Shown piece after piece: positions 35,199-44,097 of a stretch of DNA of 61,603 nt. The stretch's first letter is position 1. Each line of letters begins with the position of its first letter. This stretch comes from Roseovarius dicentrarchi (GTDB lineage Bacteria; Pseudomonadota; Alphaproteobacteria; Rhodobacterales; Rhodobacteraceae): positions 1-61,603 of the forward strand of contig NZ_QNQP01000020.1 of the NCBI RefSeq assembly GCF_003316635.1, written 5' to 3'. The position numbers and the translations under genes were made by a program. The notes below the pieces were generated by a model. It was not told where the DNA came from and made no database searches. It saw nothing but the letters and a program-made list of their open reading frames with translations.

Positions 35199-36470
35199 TC
35201 AGCCCGCGCTGGCGCCTTCTTTCTTCTTGGCGCTCTCGGCGTAGATCATCAGCGGCGCGGCGTCGGACGTCACCGCCTCCTCGTTCACGACGACCTCCTC
35301 GACGTTGTCCATGCCCGGCACTTCAAACATCGTATCCAGCAGGATATCCTCCAGGATCGAGCGCAGCCCGCGCGCGCCTGTCTTGCGCTTGATGGCGCGT
35401 TTGGCAATCGCCGTCAGCGCATCGTCGGTAAAGGTCAGTTTGACGTTCTCCAGCTCGAACAGACGCTGATATTGCTTGACCAGCGCATTCTTGGGCTGGG
35501 TCAGAATGATCATCAGCGCGTCTTCGTCCAGATCCTCAAGCGTGGCGATGACGGGCAGGCGGCCAACGAATTCGGGGATCAGACCGAATTTCAACAGATC
35601 CTCGGGCTCCAGATCCTTGAACACCTCGCCAACACCGCGATCGTCCTTGTCGCGCACATCAGCGCCAAAGCCCATCGCGCTGCCCTTGCCGCGCGCTGCG
35701 ATAATCTTGTCCAGTCCGGCAAAGGCACCGCCGCAGATGAACAGGATGTTGGTCGTGTCCACTTGCAGAAATTCCTGTTGCGGATGCTTGCGCCCGCCCT
35801 GCGGCGGTACGGCGGCAACGGTGCCTTCCATCAGCTTCAGCAGCGCCTGCTGCACGCCCTCGCCCGACACGTCGCGCGTGATCGACGGGTTTTCGGACTT
35901 GCGCGTGATCTTGTCGACCTCGTCAATGTAGACGATGCCGCGCTGCGCGCGCTCGACATTGTATTCAGACGCCTGAAGCAGCTTGAGGATGATGTTTTCC
36001 ACATCCTCGCCAACATACCCCGCCTCGGTCAGAGTGGTCGCATCGGCCATGGTGAACGGCACGTCCAGAATCCGCGCCAGCGTTTGCGCCAGCAGCGTCT
36101 TGCCGCAGCCGGTGGGGCCGATCAGCATGATGTTTGATTTCTGCAACTCGACATCGCCGCTCTTGCCGGAGTTGTTGAGGCGTTTGTAGTGGTTGTGAAC
36201 CGCAACCGACAGCACCTTTTTCGCCGTGGCCTGGCCGATGACGTAATCGTCCAGAACATCGCAAATCTCCCGCGGGGCGGGCACCCCTTCGGAGGATTTG
36301 AGGCCGGCGCTGCGCGTCTCCTCGCGGATGATATCCATGCACAGCTCGACGCACTCGTCGCAGATAAACACGGTCGGACCCGCGATCAGCTTGCGCACCT
36401 CGTGCTGGCTCTTGCCGCAGAAACTGCAATAGAGGGTGTTCTTGCTGTCGCTGCCTGAATTATTCGACAT
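35199..36470 (-). CDS. clpX: ATP-dependent protease ATPase subunit ClpX
   Basis: The 423-residue protein has an N-terminal zinc-binding domain (Cys15, Cys18, Cys37, Cys40), AAA+ Walker A GPTGCGKT, Walker [11 protein letters not shown], pore loop and sensor regions, and the ClpP-docking IGF-type loop, which appears as GFG in SAMGFGADV. It unfolds tagged substrates for ClpP. It follows clpP on the same strand with a 133-base gap containing two hairpins. Confidence 0.97.
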   Translation of the reverse strand: MSNNSGSDSKNTLYCSFCGKSQHEVRKLIAGPTVFICDECVELCMDIIREETRSAGLKSSEGVPAPREICDVLDDYVIGQATAKKVLSVAVHNHYKRLNNSGKSGDVELQKSNIMLIGPTGCGKTLLAQTLARILDVPFTMADATTLTEAGYVGEDVENIILKLLQASEYNVERAQRGIVYIDEVDKITRKSENPSITRDVSGEGVQQALLKLMEGTVAAVPPQGGRKHPQQEFLQVDTTNILFICGGAFAGLDKIIAARGKGSAMGFGADVRDKDDRGVGEVFKDLEPEDLLKFGLIPEFVGRLPVIATLEDLDEDALMIILTQPKNALVKQYQRLFELENVKLTFTDDALTAIAKRAIKRKTGARGLRSILEDILLDTMFEVPGMDNVEEVVVNEEAVTSDAAPLMIYAESAKKKEGASAG

Positions 36471-36502
36471 GATCTACCTTTCGGGCGGTGCGTTGCAATC
36501 GG

Positions 36503-36586
36503 GGCCCGCGCGGAAATGCGGGCCGCCTTTGATGTTAACTTAGGGCAGGCACCGGGCGGCGACAATCGCAAAATGGCGCGCCCGGT
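36503..36586 (-). promoter_or_regulatory. two hairpins between clpP and clpX
   Basis: GGCCCGC/GCGGGCC (36503-36509 with 36518-36524) and ACCGGGCG/CGCCCGGT (36551-36558 with 36579-36586) are perfect stems in the 133-base clpP-clpX gap. Neither has a T tract. They could be attenuators or mRNA processing sites that set the ClpP:ClpX ratio. Confidence 0.4.
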
Positions 36587-36603
36587 CCATGTGTCATCGG
36601 CCC

Positions 36604-37245
36604 TTAGGTCTTGGGCGTTTCCTCGTCCTCGGGCTTGGCCCGGTTTTCGACGATCTCATCGATCAGGCCCCAGTTCTTGGCGTCTTCGGGCGACATGAAG
36701 TTGTCACGCTCCAGCGCCTCCTCAACCTTTTTCAGGGTCTGGCCAGTATGCTTGACGTAAATCTCGTTCAGCCGCTTTTTCAGCTTCAGCGTCTCTTCGG
36801 CGTGGATCATGATATCGGTCGCCTGCCCCTGATACCCGCCCGAGGGCTGGTGCACCATGATGCGGCTGTTGGGCAGCGAGAAGCGCATGCCGGGCGCGCC
36901 CGCGGTCAGCAACAGCGAGCCCATCGAGGCCGCCTGCCCGATCACCAGCGTCGACACCTTGGGGCGGATATACTGCATCGTGTCGTAGATCGACAATCCG
37001 CTCGTCACCACACCGCCGGGGCTGTTGATGTACATGCTGATTTCCTTGGACGGGTTTTCCGCCTCAAGATGCAGCAACTGCGCGACGATCAGGCTGGACA
37101 TGCCGTCATGGACCGGGCCGCTGAGGAAGATGATCCGCTCTTTCAGCAGGCGCGAGAAGATGTCGTAGGCCCGCTCGCCCCGGCTGGTCTGTTCGACCAC
37201 CATCGGCACGAGGGTATTCATATAGGTGTCCATTGGGTCTGTCAT
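36604..37245 (-). CDS. clpP: ATP-dependent Clp protease proteolytic subunit
   Basis: The 213-residue serine protease has Ser107 in [10 protein letters not shown], His132 in [10 protein letters not shown], and the Asp in the [15 protein letters not shown] region. It assembles as a tetradecamer with ClpX or ClpA. The start at 37245 gives [29 protein letters not shown]; processing near the VVEQT segment is expected. Confidence 0.97.
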   Translation of the reverse strand: MTDPMDTYMNTLVPMVVEQTSRGERAYDIFSRLLKERIIFLSGPVHDGMSSLIVAQLLHLEAENPSKEISMYINSPGGVVTSGLSIYDTMQYIRPKVSTLVIGQAASMGSLLLTAGAPGMRFSLPNSRIMVHQPSGGYQGQATDIMIHAEETLKLKKRLNEIYVKHTGQTLKKVEEALERDNFMSPEDAKNWGLIDEIVENRAKPEDEETPKT

Positions 37246-37398
37246 AATCTGCCTTGCCTGCTGATGTGCCTCTGATCCTTACCTGACCAGATCCTAAAAG
37301 AGTCTTAGTGGCGCGCCCAATGGCCTGCAAGGGCGTGCCGGGAAATTGTCAGCGCCGCTTTGCCGCCCATGCACAGATCCCACATAGGGCGACTGAAA

Positions 37399-37471
37399 GG
37401 AACCGTTTTGCGCCAGATCAAGGCGTCTGTGTGCGGGATCCAAAATGTAGGATTATCTGGAACCGTTCCAA
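37399..37471 (+). promoter_or_regulatory. GGAACCGTT direct repeats upstream of the cytochrome c peroxidase gene
   Basis: GGAACCGTT occurs at 37399-37407 and 37459-37467, exactly 60 bases apart; the second copy lies within the palindrome TGGAACCGTTCCA. They flank the likely promoter region of the peroxidase gene (ATG 37485). They could be regulator sites; no known consensus is recognised. Confidence 0.35.
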
Positions 37472-37484
37472 GGAGAATCGGAAG

Positions 37485-38540
37485 ATGCATCGCATTCTAT
37501 TCGCAACCACTGCCATCGGCCTGATCGCCGCGCCCCTTGCCGCAGACGAGCTGCGCGACGCGGCGCTGGAGTATTTCGTGCCGCTGCCCTCTACCCTGAT
37601 GGCACCCAAGGACAACACGATCACGCCCGAGAAAATTGATCTGGGCAAGGCGCTGTTCTTTGATCCGCGCATGTCAGCTTCGGGCGTTTTTTCGTGCAAC
37701 TCGTGCCACAACCTGGCGACCGGGGGCGATGACAACATGCCCGTGTCCATCGGCCACGGCTGGCAGACCGGGCCGCGCAACTCGCCCACGGTGCTGAACT
37801 CGGTCTTCAACGTCGCGCAGTTCTGGGACGGCCGGGCCGAGGATCTCAAGGCGCAGGCCAAGGGCCCGGTGCAGGCCGGTGTCGAAATGGCGAACACGCC
37901 GGAAAATGTCATCGCCACGCTCAATTCCATGCCGCAATATGTCGAATGGTTCAAAGGCGCCTTCCCCGAAGAGGCCGATCCAGTCACCTTTGACAACTTC
38001 GCCAAGGCGATCGAGGCGTATGAGGTCACATTGACCACGCCTGCGCCTTTTGACGCCTACCTGAATGGCAATATCGATGCGCTGGATGCCGACGAAAAAG
38101 AGGGGCTTCAGCTGTTTATGGATAACGGCTGCGTCGCGTGCCACAATGGCGTGAACGTGGGCGGGCACGATTACTATCCCTTCGGCCTGATCGAAAAGCC
38201 CGGTGCGGATATCCTTCCCGAGGGCGACGTGGGCCGTTATGCCGTGACCGAAACCGCCGATGACGAATATGTCTTCCGCGCCTCCCCGCTGCGCAATATC
38301 GAGCTGACGGCGCCGTACTTTCACTCTGGCGTGGTCTGGGGCCTGAAGGAAGCGGTGCAGGTCATGTCGATCTCGCAACTGGGCGCGGAAATGAACGATG
38401 AGGAGACGGACAAGATCGTTGCCTTCCTCGGCTCTTTGACCGGCGAGATGCCGGAAGTGATATATCCCGTGCTTCCGACCGAAACCGATACAACGCCCCG
38501 CCCCACTGGTGAAATCATTCCAGAAGGCCTGGCCGAATAA
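37485..38540 (+). CDS. dihaem cytochrome c peroxidase
   Basis: This 351-residue protein has a signal peptide (cleavage near Ala20) and two haem-c sites, CNSCH at 71-75 and CVACH at 216-220. LGKALFFDPRMSASG and the C-terminal RNIELTAPYFHSG are typical of the CcpA/MauG family. It reduces hydrogen peroxide in the periplasm with electrons from cytochrome c. AAGGAG stands before the ATG. MauG-like modifying enzymes share the fold, but length and motifs favour peroxidase. Confidence 0.92.
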   Translation: MHRILFATTAIGLIAAPLAADELRDAALEYFVPLPSTLMAPKDNTITPEKIDLGKALFFDPRMSASGVFSCNSCHNLATGGDDNMPVSIGHGWQTGPRNSPTVLNSVFNVAQFWDGRAEDLKAQAKGPVQAGVEMANTPENVIATLNSMPQYVEWFKGAFPEEADPVTFDNFAKAIEAYEVTLTTPAPFDAYLNGNIDALDADEKEGLQLFMDNGCVACHNGVNVGGHDYYPFGLIEKPGADILPEGDVGRYAVTETADDEYVFRASPLRNIELTAPYFHSGVVWGLKEAVQVMSISQLGAEMNDEETDKIVAFLGSLTGEMPEVIYPVLPTETDTTPRPTGEIIPEGLAE

Positions 38541-38552
38541 CAGCCGCCCTGC

Positions 38553-38574
38553 CCGCCCCGGTCCGCCGGGGCGG
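38553..38574. terminator. hairpin between convergent peroxidase and permease genes
   Basis: CCGCCCCGG and CCGGGGCGG pair perfectly with a 4-base loop in the 54-base convergent gap. T tracts are poor on both sides, so it is a candidate rather than a certain terminator. Confidence 0.6.
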
Positions 38575-38594
38575 TGCCTTGCTGGCCTCTTGGA

Positions 38595-40223
38595 TCAGGC
38601 GCTTTCGCGGCCAATCGTGCGGCACAGCAAGAGAACCGGGATCAGCCCAAAGCCGACCAGCGCCAGCGACGGCACCGCCGCCTCGCGCAGCCGCTCGTCC
38701 GCGGCCAGCCGGTAGGCCTGCACCGCCAGCGTGTCAAAGTTGAACGGGTGCAGGATCAGCGTGGCGGGCAGTTCCTTCATCACGTCCACGAACACGATCA
38801 GCAGCGCGGTCAGAACCGACGTGCGCGCAACCGGCAGATGCACCCGCCACAGCAGCTTGGCCGAGCCCTGGCCCAGACTGCGCGCGATGGCATCGAAATG
38901 GTGTGGCACCGTCGCCATGCCGCTATCATAGGCGTTGAGCGCGGCGGCCATGAACCGCGCCATGTACGCCAGCACCATCAACCAGATGGACCCGGTGATC
39001 AGCAGCCCGGTGCGGATACCGAAATTGTCCCGCATGAAGCTGTCAATGGCATTGTCCAGCCCCGCCATCGGCACCATCAAACCGACAGCAATCACCCCGC
39101 CCGGCACCGCATAACCCAGCCCCGCCCCCACAACCAGCGCGCGCGACGTGCGCCCCGGTTTGGTGCGGGCGCGAAATCCGATCAGGATCGCGCCGATCAC
39201 CGTCAACACCGACGCGACGGCGGCCAGCGTCACCGAATTGCCCATCAGCGACAGGTAACGTGGCTGAATAATGCTCTGCCCCGATCCCCACGCCATGACG
39301 CCCAGCATCACAACCGGGATCAAAAAGCCCAGCAAAACGGGGGCCAGACAAATCATCATAGCCCCCCATCCTTTCCATCCGGTTAACACCGGTTTGGTCA
39401 GCACCTCAAACCGCGCGCCGCCACGCCCGGCACGCCGCGCCTTGCCGCGCTGCGCGCGCTCCAGCCCCGCAAGCAGCAGCGCAAAGCTCAGCAGGCAAAG
39501 CGACAGTTGCGCCGCTGTCGCCCGCTCGCCCAGTGAAAACCACGCCTGATAAATGCCCGTTGCGAAGGTCTGTACGTTAAAGAACGCGACGGTGCCATAA
39601 TCGGCGATCGTCTCCATGATCGCCAGTAACGTGCCGCCCATAATGGCAGGGCGCGCCATCGGCAGCGCCACCGCCCAGAACGCGCCCAGCGGCGGGCGCC
39701 CCAGCGTGCGCGCCACCAGAAACGCGTTCGAGCTTTGTTGCCGGAACGACGCCCGCGCCAGCAAATAAACGTAGGGATACAGCACCATCGTCAGCATCAG
39801 CGCGGCGCCGCCCAAACTGCGGATTTCGGGGAACCAATAGTCACGCGGGCCCCATCCCGTGACGTCGCGCAGCAGCGTCTGCACCGGGCCGGGATGATCC
39901 AGCAGCGACGTGTAGGCATAGGCCAGTACATAAGCCGGAAAGGCCAGCGGCAGCGCCAGTGCAACCTCCAGCCAGCGCACACCGGGAAAGCGGTAGACCG
40001 TCACCAGCCATGCGGTGGACGTGCCGATGACAGCCGCGCCGGTGCCGACAATCGCCACCAGCGCAAGAGTGGTCACCGTGTAGCGGGGCAGCACCGTCGA
40101 CAACACATCGCGCCACGTATCCCAGTCGCCGCCAAAAGCCGCCAGCGCAGCCGCAACAATCGGCGCCACGCATAACGCTGCGACCACCCAGGCCAGCCGG
40201 TACATCAGCCGTTCGGTCAACAA
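38595..40223 (-). CDS. FbpB/SfuB-type iron(III) ABC permease
   Basis: This 542-residue protein is a duplicated binding-protein-dependent permease with about 12 helices. Each half carries an EAA-type loop (ARTLGRPPLGAFWAVALPMARPAI and ARSLGQGSAKLLWRVHLPVARTSV). Fused double permeases of this size belong to ferric iron importers. No binding protein or ATPase is adjacent, so its partners are elsewhere or were separated. The divergent 289-base region to 40513 contains no gene. Confidence 0.88.
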   Translation of the reverse strand: MLTERLMYRLAWVVAALCVAPIVAAALAAFGGDWDTWRDVLSTVLPRYTVTTLALVAIVGTGAAVIGTSTAWLVTVYRFPGVRWLEVALALPLAFPAYVLAYAYTSLLDHPGPVQTLLRDVTGWGPRDYWFPEIRSLGGAALMLTMVLYPYVYLLARASFRQQSSNAFLVARTLGRPPLGAFWAVALPMARPAIMGGTLLAIMETIADYGTVAFFNVQTFATGIYQAWFSLGERATAAQLSLCLLSFALLLAGLERAQRGKARRAGRGGARFEVLTKPVLTGWKGWGAMMICLAPVLLGFLIPVVMLGVMAWGSGQSIIQPRYLSLMGNSVTLAAVASVLTVIGAILIGFRARTKPGRTSRALVVGAGLGYAVPGGVIAVGLMVPMAGLDNAIDSFMRDNFGIRTGLLITGSIWLMVLAYMARFMAAALNAYDSGMATVPHHFDAIARSLGQGSAKLLWRVHLPVARTSVLTALLIVFVDVMKELPATLILHPFNFDTLAVQAYRLAADERLREAAVPSLALVGFGLIPVLLLCRTIGRESA

Positions 40224-40427
40224 ATTCCCCAGACACCAGGCGCCTATGCCTGAGCGTTTTGATCACTATTACCCGTGCAGCACAGGGTCAAGGCCGCGGC
40301 CCAGCTAAAACCGTCCGCAATCTGCCACGCAGCCGACCCGGCGAGAAGAAAACCGCCCCTGATCCATGCATCTGAACGGTCTGTTTACACTTCACTGCTA
40401 GCCCGGAGGAGGAAGCCGGTCTTTACA

Positions 40428-40466
40428 CGCGCCCGGATTCGGGACAACGTGACGCATCCGGGCGCG
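40428..40466 (+). promoter_or_regulatory. strong stem-loop in the leader of the peptide-type importer operon
   Basis: CGCGCCCGGAT and ATCCGGGCGCG are perfect 11-base arms around a 17-base loop, ending 46 bases before the binding-protein ATG. It could be a leader attenuator, a protein-binding dyad or an mRNA 5' stabiliser. Confidence 0.5.
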
Positions 40467-40512
40467 CAGGCCGTACAAATGCCGCGCGCATCTATCATCA
40501 GGGAGATATTAG

Positions 40513-42057
40513 ATGAAATCACTTCGCACTCTTGCCACAGCTTCAGCCACGGCTTTGCTGCTGGGCGCGGGCAGCCTGGTGTCCGCACAGACGCTGAACT
40601 TTGCCTACGACGCCGATCCGGTTTCGCTCGACCCGCACGAACAGCTCTCAGGCGGTACGCTGCAACTCAGCCACATGGTATCGGACCCGCTGGTACGCTG
40701 GAACGCCGATCACGGCTTTGATCCGCGCCTTGCCACCGAATGGGAGCGGATCGACGACACCACCATGCGCTTTACCCTGCGCGAGGGCGTCAAGTTCCAC
40801 ACCGGCAACGTGATGACCGCCGAAGACGTGGTATGGACCATCGAACGCCTGAAATCCTCGCCTGATTTCAAGGGTATCTTCTCGGGCTGGACATCGGCCA
40901 CCGCGATTGACGACACCACGATCGAGATCAAGACAGACGGCCCCAGCCCGCTGATCCTGAACACCGCCACATATGTATTCCCGATGGACAAGAAGTTCTA
41001 CGAGGAAGGCGGCGCAGAAATCGCCAAACACGGCGACAGCTTTGCGTCCAAGAACGTGTCCGGCACCGGCCCCTTCACCATCTCCGAGCGCGAGCAGGGC
41101 GTGAGAATGGTGTTCAAGCGCAACCCCGATTACTGGGATACCAACAGCCCCGGCAACGTACAGACCGCCATCCTGACCCCGATCAAGGAGGCGCCGACCC
41201 GCGTTGCCGCCCTGCTGTCCGGTGACGTGGATTTCATCGCACCTGTGCCGCCCACCGATCTTGAGCGTATTCGCAACGACAAGAATGTCGACCTGATCAC
41301 ACTGCCCGGCACGCGCATCATCACGCTGCAACTGAACCAGAACCGCAACGAGGCGCTGGCAAATACCAAGGTTCGTCAGGCGATGGTCCATGCCATCAAC
41401 AACGAGGGCATTGTCGAGAAAATCATGAAGGGTTTCGGCACCGTTGCGGCGCAAAACTCGCCCGCGGGCTATGTCGGACACAACCCCGAGTTGACGCCCC
41501 GCTTTGACGTTGCCAAGGCCAAGGCGCTGATGGAAGAGGCCGGCTATGCCGACGGTTTCAGCGCCTCCATGATGTGCCCGAACAACCGCTACGTGAACGA
41601 TTACAAGATTTGCGAAGCGGCCGCTGCAATGCTGGCTCAGATCAAGATCAAGATCGACCTGACCACAATGCCCAAGGCGCAATACTGGCCCAAATATGAC
41701 GAGCGCGCGGCAGACATCATGATGATCGGCTGGCATTCGGACACCGAGGATTCGGCAAACTTCTTTGAATTCCTCAACATGACGCCGGACGCCGACACAG
41801 GCAAAGGTCAGTACAACTCAGGCGGTTATTCCAACCCCGAGGTCGACAAGATGACCATGGCCAGCTTGACCGAAACGGACGCAGACAAGCGGGCCAAAGA
41901 TCTGCAGCAGATCGAAAAGCTGCTGTATGACGATGCCGCGTTTATCCCGCTGCATTGGCAGGATCTGGCCTGGGCCGCACGCAAGGGCGTGGACGTCGAG
42001 CCTGTGTTGAACGTGATGAACTTCCCGTATCTGGGTGACCTGATCATTCAGGAATAA
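40513..42057 (+). CDS. peptide/nickel-type ABC substrate-binding protein (SBP_bac_5)
   Basis: The 514-residue protein has a Sec signal peptide (cleavage after VSA at about 25) and the family 5 extracellular solute-binding fold: SLDPHEQLSGGTLQLSHMVSDPLVRW, TFTLREGVKFHTGNVMTAEDVVWTIERL-type segment, and FKRNPDYWD. Ligands of this family are di- and oligopeptides, nickel or opines; which applies cannot be told. AGGGAGA precedes the ATG. It is the first gene of a five-gene importer. Confidence 0.92.
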   Translation: MKSLRTLATASATALLLGAGSLVSAQTLNFAYDADPVSLDPHEQLSGGTLQLSHMVSDPLVRWNADHGFDPRLATEWERIDDTTMRFTLREGVKFHTGNVMTAEDVVWTIERLKSSPDFKGIFSGWTSATAIDDTTIEIKTDGPSPLILNTATYVFPMDKKFYEEGGAEIAKHGDSFASKNVSGTGPFTISEREQGVRMVFKRNPDYWDTNSPGNVQTAILTPIKEAPTRVAALLSGDVDFIAPVPPTDLERIRNDKNVDLITLPGTRIITLQLNQNRNEALANTKVRQAMVHAINNEGIVEKIMKGFGTVAAQNSPAGYVGHNPELTPRFDVAKAKALMEEAGYADGFSASMMCPNNRYVNDYKICEAAAAMLAQIKIKIDLTTMPKAQYWPKYDERAADIMMIGWHSDTEDSANFFEFLNMTPDADTGKGQYNSGGYSNPEVDKMTMASLTETDADKRAKDLQQIEKLLYDDAAFIPLHWQDLAWAARKGVDVEPVLNVMNFPYLGDLIIQE

Positions 42058-42062
42058 CCGAA

Positions 42063-42095
42063 CGCGGCGGGCCGGTTTTACGCCGGCCCGCCGCG
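42063..42095 (+). repeat. GC-rich stem-loop after the second binding-protein gene
   Basis: CGCGGCGGGCCGG and CCGGCCCGCCGCG form a perfect 13-base stem around a 7-base loop, six bases after the binding-protein stop. No U tract follows. It mirrors the hairpin at 22801-22833 in the other importer operon. Confidence 0.75.
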
Positions 42096-42205
42096 ACGTC
42101 ACCCGCATCGCGGGGGTTGACGCAGCGTCCCGCCTGAGATTAGACGCCACTCATCTTCAGCACACGGTCCATTCCTCCAGCACACGCCAGAGACGATAGC
42201 CAACC

Positions 42206-43192
42206 ATGCACATCATCGCATTTCTCATTCGGCGCGCCGTTCAGGCTGTGATCGTGATGTTCGTCATCTCCCTGATCGGGTTTTCGATTCAGGACAATCT
42301 GGGCGATCCCCTGCGCGAACTGGTCGGACAATCCGTGTCCGAAGCCGACCGCGAGGTGATGCGCGACGAGCTGGGCCTGAACGATCCGTTTCTGGTGCAA
42401 TACGGCCGCTTCCTTGGCAAAGCCGTGCAAGGCGATCTGGGCAATTCGTATTTCTTCAAGCGCCCCGCGCTTGATGTCATTCTGGACAAATTCCCGGCCA
42501 CGTTCGAGCTGGTCCTAGGCTCCGTGGTCATATTCCTCGCACTGTCGATACCCGGCGGCATATATTGCGCGATCAACCATGACAGATGGCTGGCCAAAAC
42601 GATCATGACCGCCTCGATCATCGGCATCTCGGTCCCGGTCTTCCTGACCGCGATCCTGCTGGTCTGGCTGTTCGGGGTCGAGCTGGGCTGGCTACCGGCC
42701 TTTGGCCGCGGCGATACCGTGACGCTGCCCTGGGGCTGGGACACGGGCTTTCTGACGCTTGACGGTCTGGCACATCTGATCCTGCCCTGCATCGCGTTGT
42801 CGTCGATCATGCTGCCGCTTTTCATCCGCCTGATCCGGGCCGAAATGATGGAGGCGATGGGCACCGATTACGTTCGCTTTGCCAAGGCCAAGGGCCTCAG
42901 CACCCCGCGCGTGCGCTACGTCCATGCATTCCGCAACACGTTACTGCCCGTTGTCACCGTCGGCGGCCTGATGATCGGCACGTTGATCGCCTACACCATC
43001 CTGACTGAAACTGTGTTTCAGTGGCCGGGTATGGGTTTCCTGTTTCTTGAGGCTGTGAACCGCGTCGATACACCGCTGATCATCGCATATATCATCGTCG
43101 TCGGCCTGATCTTTGTCGTCGTCAATACCATCGTCGATTTCGTCTACACACTCATCAATCCGATGGTCAAACTGCCAGGAGCCAAATCATGA
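42206..43192 (+). CDS. peptide-type ABC permease, DppB family
   Basis: This 328-residue protein has about six helices, the DppB N-terminus (LIRRAVQAVIVMFVISLIGFSIQ) and the inner-membrane loop ETMGTDYVRFAKAKGL-type motif (EAMGTDYVRFAKAKGLS). It forms the pore with the DppC-type subunit. It is coupled to the next gene by an ATGA overlap. Confidence 0.94.
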   Translation: MHIIAFLIRRAVQAVIVMFVISLIGFSIQDNLGDPLRELVGQSVSEADREVMRDELGLNDPFLVQYGRFLGKAVQGDLGNSYFFKRPALDVILDKFPATFELVLGSVVIFLALSIPGGIYCAINHDRWLAKTIMTASIIGISVPVFLTAILLVWLFGVELGWLPAFGRGDTVTLPWGWDTGFLTLDGLAHLILPCIALSSIMLPLFIRLIRAEMMEAMGTDYVRFAKAKGLSTPRVRYVHAFRNTLLPVVTVGGLMIGTLIAYTILTETVFQWPGMGFLFLEAVNRVDTPLIIAYIIVVGLIFVVVNTIVDFVYTLINPMVKLPGAKS

Positions 43193-44097
43193 TTACCTGG
43201 CGCGGCTTTCTCAAACGGTTCCTGTCGGACCCTGTTGCCATCGGTGCCGGCATTGTCCTGCTGATTTTGGTCGTTCTGGCCGCATTGGCGCCGTGGATTG
43301 CCCCTCAAAACCCCTATGACCTGCTGCAACTGAACATCATGGACAGCGAACTGCCCCCGTCATGGCGCGATGGCGGAGACGGGCGTTTCTGGCTGGGCAC
43401 CGATGCCCAGGGGCGCGGCGTGTTCAGCACCATCCTCTACGGCACCGGCATCTCGCTGCTGATCGGCATAGGTGCCGTCGTCGTGCAGGGCATTCTGGGC
43501 GTCAGCATCGGCCTCTGGGCCGGGTATCGCGGCGGATGGGTCGACAGCTTTCTGATGCGTCTTGCCGATATCCAGATGTCGCTGTCCACCCTGATGATTG
43601 CAATCATCGCGCTGGCCCTGTTTCAGACCGCATTCGACGCCAACATCTATGCCGACTATGCGATCATCATGCTGATCGTCATCATCGGCGTGGCTGAATG
43701 GCCCAAATTTGCGCGTACCGTGCGATCCTCCGTTCTGGGCGAAAAGAACAAGGAATATGTCGACGCCGCCCGTGTGATCGGCCTGCCCGCGCGCAAGGTG
43801 ATGTGGATCCACATCCTGCCCAACACGCTGACACCCGTGCTGGTGATTTCAACCATTCAGGTCGCCGAGGCAATCATGACCGAAGCGGCCCTGTCTTTCC
43901 TTGGTCTCGGTATGCCGGTGGACAAACCCTCGCTGGGGTCGCTGATCCGCTCGGGCTTTGAATTCATCTTCTCGGGCAGCTGGTGGATCACGCTTTATCC
44001 CGCCATCGTTCTGGTCGCCTTGGTGCTGGCGCTGAACCTCTTGGGCGATTGGCTGCGTGATACCCTGAACCCGAAACTGCGCCGGGGAGACGACTGA
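43189..44097 (+). CDS. peptide-type ABC permease, DppC family
   Basis: This 302-residue protein has an N-terminal helix, the DppC motif FWLGTDAQGRGVFSTILYG, and the EAA loop EYVDAARVIGLPARKVMWIHILPN. The C-terminal LNLLGDWLRDTLNPKL is diagnostic. It overlaps both neighbours (ATGA and TGATG). Confidence 0.95.
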   Translation: MITWRGFLKRFLSDPVAIGAGIVLLILVVLAALAPWIAPQNPYDLLQLNIMDSELPPSWRDGGDGRFWLGTDAQGRGVFSTILYGTGISLLIGIGAVVVQGILGVSIGLWAGYRGGWVDSFLMRLADIQMSLSTLMIAIIALALFQTAFDANIYADYAIIMLIVIIGVAEWPKFARTVRSSVLGEKNKEYVDAARVIGLPARKVMWIHILPNTLTPVLVISTIQVAEAIMTEAALSFLGLGMPVDKPSLGSLIRSGFEFIFSGSWWITLYPAIVLVALVLALNLLGDWLRDTLNPKLRRGDD

